From Anticarsia gemmatalis (taxonomy: Eukaryota; Arthropoda; Insecta; Lepidoptera; Erebidae), in contig NC_134746.1 in the NCBI RefSeq assembly GCF_050436995.1, positions 11,034,501 through 11,098,500 on the forward strand: 64,000 nt of DNA, read 5' to 3'. This document shows, in pieces, positions 49,419 through 61,400 of this stretch. The notes below the pieces were generated by a model, which was not told the DNA's origin, ran no database searches, and saw nothing but the letters and a program-made list of their open reading frames with translations. Numbering within the stretch: position 1 is the first letter of the stretch; every line of letters starts with the position of its first letter. The translations under genes and the position numbers were made by a program.

Positions 49419-52400
49419 ATGGCCGCATCAGGAGGAAATATTGAATGGTCTACAACCGTAAAACCAATTTTAACAGCACTCTACGGCCCATTTTTTGACA
49501 AAAATGATGCTGTGGAGATCATACAAGCTATCATCAAGAGGTTTGTGTCCATATCACTATACTTACGTTTATAACAAAAGTTATTTTGATAGCTCACCTG
49601 ATTAGTCAACTTGCATTTGTTACTTATTTATTTATTTATAAACTTAGCATGAGCCTGCGGGGAGACCTTAATTTCCAATAAAATTCAATATAGAGATTTA
49701 TTATAATCTTTGTGGCTTGCTATATCGACTTATAAAGCTACGATAATGTTTGACTTTATTTGGAACAGCCAATATTATTTTTTCGTATCTTACCCTACTT
49801 AGAGAAAGTTTATTAGATATTTTATCACTGACCTTTTCTTTGTTTTAAAGATATGCATAAATTACTGCTACATTGACTACTTGCAGTACTTATTCCGGCT
49901 CGAGTTTTATTTGTTGATAAATCTCATTGAAATAATGTCCTTATGTTTAGTACAATTTATGTACAATGAATATATGGGTTTTCTTTCTCGTAGCGAAAGC
50001 GAGTTCCAGAACCATGAAGATATCTACGATTTATTCTACACATGCTTTGCATGTCTCTCTGCACATTTTATTAGCATGAATGCTAATAACTGTAAGTATA
50101 ATCCAATGTATATAAGATATTCATAAACATATACTCTTGAAAATAAATATTAGCAAACCTTTTAACTGCAATTTATTTTTATGTTATGAGTCAGAGTTTG
50201 CCATTTCATATGATTGAAAACAAGCTTAAAACCTGGTATTTTCTAAGTTTTTCTCCTTTGAAAATAAGAAGCTACTTGAATATCAATAGGGGAATTACCC
50301 AAAATAGAAAATAATAATATACAATGTTAAGATAAGAATAACTACCCAAAGAGTTACTCAAATACTGCAGTTTCACAACATTTTGCAACCATAAACAAAA
50401 GTATAGAATTATAGCCTTTATACAATAATATTATAATAGGCATATTGATTTTCCTATTCAGCCTGTAACACAACTTATCAAGCAAGAATTATTCTTTTAA
50501 CAATAATATGCTAAACATACAAATAATAAGTTTCAATAAATTAATCAGTCATCAATGAGTCATAGCATGACTAAAGCTAAACTAGAACTTTCTAGATGTC
50601 CTAAGTATCCATAATCCTTTATCATTTACTTATCTTTTACTTGTATGTAATACTATATTCTGTATTTCAGTACCAAATGACCAGCTAAGTACAGCAAGAG
50701 ATGCATTCAGAGTAATACTCAGACAAATACTAAAGAAGCTCTCCGAAGCAGGATTGAGCTGTGATGATAATGCTACAACTGCAGCACCTAATGTGTCTGT
50801 TAAGCAGGTCTGTATTATTTACTACTATAATATCTCAGTATATTTAAGTGTCAGATAATTTGTCTGCTAATTCAAATTTTCAAGTGAATGGTGAACTAGT
50901 GTAAAGTGTTTCTATAGTTGGACCATTTCAAACATGCGAACTATGTCATGCCATACAAATGGGTCCCCAGCTCGCACTTACACACTGTCCTATTCCTGTC
51001 ATTCTTTTATTTATGTCTCATAATTCGCATGTTTGTAATGGCCCAACTATATTAATATAATACTACAATAGCTACAATTAACTAGGTACTTAGATGTATT
51101 ATATGAAACTAGTTTCCCAAAGTTATTTTTCCACATTGATCATTGTTCTGTTAAGAGACCTTATATGCTGTAATCTCACATGCAATATTAGGATTATATT
51201 TATACTTAGAAATCAATTTGTTATAAATATGTAATATGTTATAAAAGTCTGCAGTTGATTTCTAGTTATTGGTCCTTTGCATGATAGAGGCGGATTGACT
51301 TTCACAATATTATGTAACCCCATAATATATTCAAATTTGATTGAGTTTAGTATTAAACTTAAATATACAACAGAATTTTAATACATTTTTATTTGAAATG
51401 CCACTACTTTTGCTTACACTAGTGTAAATAAACAATAGTGATTATGAATACATTGTTTTATCAGAAGGCCTATTGTGTTTAAGTGATGTGTTATCTAAAT
51501 AAACAATGGCTGTCCTACATTAAATTAAACTGAATAACTAATCTAAAAAATATTTTCGTGCTATCTCTATTATTTCTTCCCCATTCTCACAGGGACAAAT
51601 AGGTCATAAGGATTTTGACAATAGCATAAAATATATTTTTTGTAAAACTTTTCACTTGTTTTTTTTCTACAGTTGCTGTTACCGATTGTGGGACTATGTG
51701 GAATCGACGGAGGGGGATACCCTCAATCCGACCTAGTTATATTGACATCTTTGCTGAAAAATGCAAAACTACCCGCACATGTCAACGTGCCAGGTATGTA
51801 TTTTATACTTACATTTTTGCTACATGTTATGAAACCCGATTTGATGTTATTTTGTATCTGATTTCTAATTAGACTGTTGTGTTTACTCTCAGAAACACAA
51901 ACGACAAAATCATCCGTTATCCCGAGCTCGATTACGTCACTGTCTTCTCAAACGACATCTACCGAGAAGCAGCCGCCGTCGAACGCTCAGCGGCGCTCTG
52001 ACGCGCTGTTGGAACAGCTGACTGCGCCGCTGAGGAACCCAGTGACGTCGATGTCGATGTCTCAAGCACAGCCCGCGACCGCGGTGTTGTCGCCCGGAAG
52101 TAAGGACAGTTTGGAGAGCGCTAAAGATGGGAACGCTTCTCAACAGGCCTCTATTGATATGAAGGTAAACTAGTTCATATTTACGATCAAATTATGAAAT
52201 AAGAATATGCTGTCTTTTTATTATTTTTTTGGAACAATCTATCATTACCTTTTTGAAAAGAATTGTTGTACAAATAGCCTATGTATTGCTGCAGTTTCTA
52301 TTATTAAATCGTATTGTGTATGTGTAATAAGTTGTAAATATTATTTTTCTCTAACAGAAGTGGGTGGCATCAACCTGCTCATCGTTGCTGATGGAGTTAC

Positions 52401-55400
52401 GAGCCGGCTCCGTAGTGCTGAAGGTTTGCTCCTCGCTGCCGTGTCTACAACGGTATCTCAACCGGTGGCAGACGGCCAAGGAGCAAGCTCAAGCGCCGCA
52501 ATTCAACTCTGATGCCTCACTGTGAGTTATATAACCTTAACATAGTTTGGTGATCTGATTCTAATTAAACTAAATATTAAATGTCAATTAAGCACTTCAA
52601 ACTTGTAATATCTGTCTTACTCTCATAAAATTTTGAATTCAGATGTATTTAATCTTCGAGCCTAGTCTTTCGGTCACAGCAGTTTCTTATTGGATTTGTG
52701 TTACGCCTGGTTCCTACTTGACAGGTGTCGGATCAGAATTAATCGGTTACGGTTAATCCGAACATTATGGTTTACGATAAATGTGAATAGCTTCATATAA
52801 AATGTTCTGCTACTAGAACCTCCGTTTAATATTCGGATCCGACACCCGACAAGTTGGAACTGGCGCTTAGAGCCCGATATCGTAAAAAAAATATTACATA
52901 AAGGGAATATATTTAACTAATAAATTACTATGAACATTGAAATATGTGTGTATTGTTTTAGTCTTCATTTCCTCGTGAATGAGGTGCACGTGTGCCGCTT
53001 GGCTCTATCTCTGCCGTGCCTGGAGCCGTTCACGCCGGAACGCATAGTAACGCTCAGTGACGTCAGCATCGCTGGCCTGCTCTGCGCCACTGCACAGGTA
53101 ATGCACCCTTGACACGCATACTTACACTACGTTTAATTTTGCTTTTAATACGAATTTTAGTAACTTATGTACATGTATGTCCTACTTTGACTGCCTCTGT
53201 GGCGCAGTGGTTTAGGTCACCACGCCGATAGCATTGCCTCGGGAGGTCGTGGGCTCGATTCCCACACGGGGCAAAAGTACAAATTATAACAAGTAATTTT
53301 AATTTCTTACACATTTCTCGAAGTAACGAACTTAAAATGTTGATTTACCTGCCATATGTGAGGGTTTCGTAGAATCTAATAAGAATGTTATAATAAAGTT
53401 GTTTTATATCTACAGGCATCTTTACACCCAAAAGACGAAGAGTACGAGCAGCAGACAGCCACTCTCGTTGAGAGTGCACTTAGTTTGTACAACACTGTTG
53501 GGGAGACGTTCAAACAGTCGACACGCGCTGGTGGATATGTAAGTCAATTTATAAATACACTGTGCACTATTATATATTTACTAGTATTTTTATAGAATTA
53601 TGTAAGACTGTTTCTGCAGAAAACATTTATTATTTATGTTGTGGGTGTTGTTTTAGGTATACCAAAACCACCTAATGATTGGCGGTTGGGTACTGCTGTG
53701 CGGTCTGCATCACGCACTGGCTGGCGCTCCGTGCCCCACCACTGCGCCCGGCAAGAGCCCGGCTAAGACACCTTCTAGGCCCTACAACCTAACTAAAATG
53801 TAAGTATTTTGATGTTCGCTCGGTTTTTACATATAAGACTAATGTTTGATTGATCGTTTTTTTATATTAAATAACTTATTTCGCCGATTGACAATACCAA
53901 AAGTTAGTTATGAATAGTTTTTGCGACATCGAATTGATGTGTCTGATCAAACGGTATCTACACCGAACTATCCAACAACCTCACCACATTGGTGGAAACG
54001 CACGATCCATTTTTATCAGTTTTCTGGATCGCGGATTCACGATCGTTCCTGTGAATCCGGCTATTAGATTATTGATACGAATGAGTAATTTGATAGCTTT
54101 TATAATTATTGGGTTATGTTTATTGTGTACACAAACGTGATGTTGTGTTCGCTGCGCAGGCAGCAGGGCCTGGGCGTGGTGTGGGTGGCGCTGGGCGGGC
54201 GCTGCCTGGCGTGGCTGGGCGCGCTGCTGGCGGACGCGCGCCTCGAGGCGCTGAGCTGCGGCGGCGCCGCGCCCGCCGCGCCCGCGCCGCTGCACGTGCT
54301 GGCGCAGCACACGGCGCACCAGCGTGAGCTGCGCCTCGCCTCCGCCGCGCCGCTACACCAGGTACGATGCGCCACGAATGGACCGCTATCAGCGATTCAA
54401 ATCTTAAAAAAATATACTCATACCCTTACAGCTTTTGACTCTCGACTCAATCACGGACCACTGAATAAAAAATCTTCAACACCATTTAATATGTCAACGA
54501 AATCTTATTCGGAGCTTTTAGCTGTACATATACTTAGATAAATCATAAGTCGTGTAATCTTACATGACACTTCTTATTGTATATAAATAAATATCATAAA
54601 TAATAAATATCATTGGACAACTCACACACGGTCATTTGATTCCAAACTAAGCAGAGCTTGTACTATGGTAACCAAATAACTGATAAACATACTTATATAT
54701 TTCTAAATACATACTTATATAGATAAATTGACATCCAGGCTCAGAACAAATGCTCGTGCTCATCACACAAAGATTTGTCCCGGGTGGGATTCGAACCCAC
54801 CACACGCGGCGCTACGGTTGTTGCGGCGAGGTGACCGCTTAAACTACTGCGCCAAACGTGCAGTTAAATATATATTGATATTAACTTGACAAAATCTCTG
54901 TACAGTTGCTCGTAGCCCTGGGTGTAGTGTGCTATCGTAAAGCGACGAACTTGAAGCGCGCGGTAGTGCAGAAGCAGCACCACGACGCAGACCCCGACCG
55001 CTCCGACTCCACTGTCTACTTCCAGGACATGATACTGTGTTCAGAGGACTCGGAGACTGATGATGGTAATGAAATATTTTCATTTTTTTTTAAATCTTAA
55101 TCTTTATGTTCCCATCAGCTATGCTCGGCATAGGTTCTGAGAAGATTTGCAAAGTATAGCCAAGTAACCCATCTGTCAAAACGCAAAACTTGAGTTACCA
55201 CCACTAGGTGGCGTATCTTATTACGTTAATAAAATACCCGTTTTGTTGTACAGAAGACTCCGAGCCTCTATTCGGACTGTGGTTTGAGTCGACCCTCGTC
55301 GCCCCGGACGCTATCGACAGCAGCGCCCTGATGCGGGCCACGGCCGGCAACGATAACGACAACAACACCGACACGCCCGCCAGGAACAACCAGGGCATCG

Positions 55401-58400
55401 TGCCGGACAAGGCTGAACCTTATTCTGTAAGTTTAAAATAGATTTTCTTTCCTCTTAGGACTTTTGAAGCATTTGTTCGTCCTTATTTTGCAGGATACAA
55501 TAGAAGTGATTCGTATATTGAATTACTTCTATTTTCCTATTCTCAAAGTTAAGGTTTTGCCCAAATATTAGTGCTTTGTGTTCCCAAATGTAAATTACGT
55601 AATAAAAAAATGATAAATGCGATTCAGGCCTTGATATCTTAAAGTCCCATTTAAACACTAAGGCGCTGTCTCCACGAGCGAGAGAATCGCGGCGATATTA
55701 TCGTCGTGCCACGTATTTCTATACCCTCTCTATGGAACCGTCTCCACACGGCGATAATATCGCCGCGATACGACGAGTGTCAACGAGCGTGCGAAACGTC
55801 AATACATCGTCGCTAGTCGGCCGCGACAAGCAGCGAGTCCGCCGCGCGATCGCGACGAGCGCGCTGTCAAATGCAGCGTCATTTGTTTTCAATGTTGCCT
55901 TTTGTTTTGAGAAGCTTTTTAAACAAGGAAAACGCGGGTTACGAGTCGCCGCGGAATCGCAGAGTTTCCGCGGCGACTCGCGACGATACGCGGCGGAATT
56001 ATCGCTCGTTCGTGGAGATTTTCCGACGATACAAGGGCGGACTCGTCGCGATTCTCTCGCCCGTGGAGACAGCGCCTAACCTAAACGTCAACACAAGACA
56101 GACAAAATCAGTATCAAAATAAATCTAGATAGTAAAAAGACATCAACCTAACATGTATTTTGTTACAGTACATAACTCTAGCAACAGAAGTATTCACTCT
56201 ACTGACTGAAGAGATAATCAGCGACGGCTCTGAACGTTTGGGACAACACTCGCTTCAGTTGCACGACGCTCACCAAGCGCTGCTCGCCGCGTTGGCTAAA
56301 GACTTGGACCGTGAAACCGCCCGCACTGATACAGGTAAGAAGTTTGAGCTAGCATATTTGTATAAGATATTAATTAAAATATCTGTCAAATGCTGTAAGA
56401 TAATCCTAAAGATTGAGGGATTGTTTTTAATATTTTTAGGGGTTAATAAATGCGATGAAAGCCCATCAGAAATAAATAAAACTTTTACCTACCCTAAAGT
56501 TTACTGTGATCTTTAATTTCTGTTGTCTTGCTTGTATTCAGTTCGGAGCCCTAACTAATAATGGTAAAACTCATGATGTGTTTACTTGTGTATAGGAACC
56601 ATATCTTCCTGTTTCGGTGCCCGCTTAGGCGCACTATACGCGGCGTTCAGTTCAGCGTTAGTGCGATACTTGCACAACTTGAGCGGCGCACCCGCATTTG
56701 CCAGTCTACAGCCGGCCTTGCACCAACAACTTATATCCGGCGCAGAACGTACCAATATGACTCCGTTGCAGGTTTGTACATGATAGTATACGTTATTAAA
56801 ACTTTTTACAGCGATAAACTTACGCAAAGATAACCATTCTACAAAATATTGGTTATTTATACCTTCCCCTCTGTAAGTTAAGCTTCTATTACCGTGTTGA
56901 ACTTATCAGAGAGGTTTATCGGGTCTGAAACTCGCAACTTCCTTCATGCTAAATAGTTATAATTGGGAATAATTAACAACATTGTCTGTCTTATTTAACA
57001 GTATAGCTTACATGGACGTTTAGTTAGATTTAACTAACTAGTAGATTTAACTTCTAGTAATATTATTGTTGTTGTGTCAGGTTGGTCCCCGCGTAGTGAA
57101 GTTGCTCGGCAGCATGGTGCTGAGCAAGCCGGCGGCGGAGCGCGAGAACAGCATCCTGGCGATGTGGCACAAGATCGTCAACACGCTGCAGGAGTGCGCC
57201 GTGCAGACGGCACCCTCCACCGATCATGATTACGAAGGTATTTTGAGAATTTTTAATATATTTTTGTCCAAAGGTTCATTGGCTTTGTTTGAGGAGATAA
57301 TGACTCCGAATATTTTTGTTTCAGATTTGAATGTTGAACACGCACAGCTATTGGTCTACCTCTTCCATTCATTGACCCTTATGCAGAAGAAATCTGTACT
57401 GCTCATGACATCTAATGCCATCATCAAAGTAAGTACTCCTAGAAAAGAAAGACATTTGTAGTAGCCGGCGACGAATTAGACAGGTTTTCAACGTGTAATT
57501 TTGTGAATATATTTTAAATTCTTATTCGTTTGTAGGTGGTCGAGACCCTTGCGATAAGCGATAGAAAGAAAGCCGTCAACTTGTTGCCACATCAGCTGAT
57601 GTTGACAACTAGACTGATGTTGCTGCTAGAGTACTTGATGAGACACCTTTATGATGCACCACAAACACTGCTGCAACAGGTAACGGCATATTTTCTTTAT
57701 GCATATAAATTAAGCTTATTTGAATTATAAAAACACTATTTATATTTTAAACTTGTGTTTTAATAAAGAAATCAATACCTTTCTAGATTGAATGGAACCT
57801 GGTGATTGCGCCAGGCTTAGCCCAGCCATCATCGGAGCAAAATTCCAATGGAAGTAAAACAACCACCAACGGTCAGCCGAAAGCTCGCATTTACTGCGAA
57901 GTACCTCATATCGAACAGGCGTATAGACGACTGTCTCAAGATGAGACCTCTATGAGACCTAAGTTCTACGCGCTGACCAATGCTGAGATTAACAATCAGG
58001 TAAACAAATCCGTTTTGATGAGTACAACGATGATTTAATTTGTTTAGAACTTTTATTTACTTAGGCCTAGTTTCACCATTTGTGGATATCGATCATATAG
58101 CTTATTGTTGTCTTTTTTTCATACATTTAGTCACTTTACTTTTATTGACACTGACCCTTAGATATTTTATACTATTTAGAGAGGTATGTAGGAAACCTAC
58201 ACAAAAATACTCTAAAATTTGTGAAATAAATGTACCAATGTACAACTTCCAAAAACAATGTTCCACAAGGAAAGATTTTTTATAATTAGAATGTATTTGT
58301 GTTTAGGAAAATCCCAAGTTCGACGGCTTGGCATGCAACTTCGTGCTGGGCACGCCGCATAAGTTGAAATACCCGTTACTGCTGGATGCGTTGCTCGCGC

Positions 58401-61400
58401 TGTTGAACTCGGCGTGCGTGTGTGACAACCCCAACTACAGTGGTTCTGCCGCCGCGCTGTCGTCCGCGCACTATTGCTTCCAGACTGCTTGGAGGTAAGA
58501 TTACTTGCAAATGAATAATGTTATATTAAGTCTTTGATTTTAGAACACTGTATTTACCTTCTTTAAAAAAGATACCATTAGCAGACTTCAGTTTCACATC
58601 AGAGTTTTCTACATTCATGTTTGTAAAAAAAAATGTTCACTCTACTCCAAAAGATCAGTAAGGCCATGTTTATTTATTTGTATGATATTACATTTGATTT
58701 TGGCTTAAAGCATAGGCCGCAGATCAAACATAGGCACCTTGTTATTTCCGTCAAAACATATTGGTTTTATTAATTATTTGAAATGTATATTGTTGTATGT
58801 AGGTTGGTAATAAGCATGCCACCAGCGACTCCGCACATGGACAAGCTGCAGGCAGGCACTAGCGCGGATCTGCCATCACCACTGCCGCTTCACGCGGTTG
58901 TGTGGGCGCCGCGTGCTGACAACAAAAAGGTGTTCAACCCCTGGCTCAAAGACGCGCTTGTCAAGCAGGGCATGTATACGCAGGTACGTACACACACATA
59001 CATGCTCAATGCGTACACTAATAATAATATAATTGATCTTGAAAATAGAACCATATTGAAGTTTGATATTTAAGCATGTATTAATACGATACTTAAATGT
59101 ATATTGTTTTTGCAGTATGCGGAGAACCTATTAGCTGGCGTGAGCGCATCATGTGACAACATCAAATACACAGCGTGGCTTGCGTCTGAAACAATCAAGC
59201 ATTTGAAACAAAACATCACTCGTATGTTCCTACTTCTATGTCTTTATTATTAATCTTATAAAGAAGATAATAGTATATTAATGTGTTAATTGTTTACAGC
59301 CAATGGTTTGCCATCGCTGATTGACGTGATATCGTGCGACTCCGCGCTGGTTAGATTCAAAGTGTGCCTAGCTGATTCATCTACACCTTCCGAAGCTCAC
59401 CAGTTCATGCCTGACCTTTTGGATTTGCTTGAAACAGTTCTTGACTGTTGCCGGTGAGTATACAAAAAAAGTTCAGCCACCATTTTTTTAGTTTTCTTAT
59501 AGGGTGTTATTGACATAACCCGTAAAGGAGTTAAGTGTGAATTCGTTTCTTAATATTATTGTATTTCAGTCTAAGTGCGGGACTAGAATTGGAAAGTCTA
59601 ATGGAGAGCTCAAACAACCCGTCGGAGGCGGCGGTGAGCGCGGCTCGCCTGCAGGTGTGCGGCACGTACGGGCCTGTTGGTAACGCCGCCGGCTCCACGC
59701 CGCCGCCCGCCATCGGCGCCTGGCTGCGGGCACATCTACCGCCTAATGCTGCTGCGGCGCTGGACAGACTGTCGTCTCCACCTCCGCTTGCTTGCATCAA
59801 CTTGGTAAGTAGAATTTAACATATTTTCCACAGGTTATATGTCAAAAAAAATATGTTATGTTTGCGTATTAATCCAGTGAGTTGAAGCACATTCACACCA
59901 TTCAAAGCGGTCGATACATTTTTAGCTTGCAATTCAAATAATTTTATAAATATGAATTTCGACGTTTCGAATATCGTCTCCAGTGTTCAAAAATTGGCTC
60001 TTGATTTAAGTTAAAGTTAAATATCGAATCTAATTATGTAATTGTTTCCATGTTTCTCAATAGGCTTTCTACGCCGCTCACATCATCCCATCAGAGAGCG
60101 CAGTACTGAACCTAGTGTCGTCTCACTGCGAGTTGATCACAGCCAACAACAACTACTCGCTCGGATCATCCCTGATGATGCTCGCGTACTCCGCCGCCAA
60201 GCTACTGGAAGTCGGAGCTAGTAAGCTCGCTGACAACCCTGAGCTGATGCAGAAGACATTGGACCTTGTTATACCGGCTATGGTAAGAATGATTTTGAAT
60301 TATGTGATCTTTCAAAGATTTAGATGTTTTTTTTTGTGTTCTGTCTAGTATGTATTTGCTATGTAATAAAATATAACTAAACAAATGAGTTATTAAAGCA
60401 TATATATTTTTATGTGATGTTAATATGTATACTCTGTTATATTCTACATAATTCTTCAATGAAATCTCTCTAAAATTACCATGATTTTTTTTTGAGCCTC
60501 TTTTTTCAGTGCTTCTTATAGTAGTGATATCATATTATTTGTACAGACCGACGGTCGTCTGGAGTTCATGGCGGAACCGCTAGCAGCTACGTTGAACGTT
60601 CTCGTACCGCTGGTATTGAAGGCAGAACAATTGATACACGAACATATCATAAAGACTACCTATGGAGTCCTTGTCGAACATCTACAACCGTCCACTGAGA
60701 AGACGCTGAGGCATATGGTAAGTAAACGACTACTAAGCTTTATTTAAAACTCTACTAAAGGTGGGCTTCTCTTTAACATCAATTTAAAATTTAGTCCTTC
60801 ACGAATGTACTATTTAGTTAGCTATTGGCGATTTTATTTTTCTCTTGATACTGACGATGTATTGTGGTTTTATAGGTAAAGTACTGGGAGAAGATTTTGG
60901 ACCGCGCCGCCGGCCGAGTAGCGTACGAGAGAGTGTTCGCTGAAAACTCTGGCTATTCTCTCGGCAAGATTCTACTATCAGCACCTAATGCTAGGAATCC
61001 CTACGCTGAAAGAGTCATCAAGTAAGTTTCCTTATTTAAAATATTTTTTTATGAGTACATTTGCAGCAGTGCAGACGCATTTTCAGCTGATATATTTTTG
61101 TTCATATTTTCCGCCATATTCCTAAACCGATATGTATCTAATTGAAAATGCTTTGAATGTCCCTTGACGTTTTCTTTGTAGGTTATTCATCAAGATATTC
61201 AACGGGTGTGAGAACGAACTGAGCGGTGCGTTGTGCATCTCTGTATGCAAATTCATCGGTGTCGCCGACCAGCAGAAGCTTTCGGCACTTTTGGCTCACA
61301 TCTGCTTGGGAGCACCAGGTAATTGAGCTGACTTAAGCTTAAATTCACTAACGACCGATATCAATGGTTTACTGCATTTTATTTGGCTAGAATCCAAACC

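Noticed and set aside
53193..53273. Functional tRNA gene
   Set aside because: The acceptor stem mismatches and the middle region is too long; a tRNA-derived SINE head explains it better.
53981..54375. Ala/Arg-rich minus-strand frames of about 90-112 codons
   Set aside because: They are antisense shadows of the GC-rich UBR4 exon 10.
55732..56079. 115-codon plus-strand frame and an overlapping 83-codon frame
   Set aside because: They lie entirely inside a GC-rich inverted-repeat element within a UBR4 intron; high GC lowers stop frequency.
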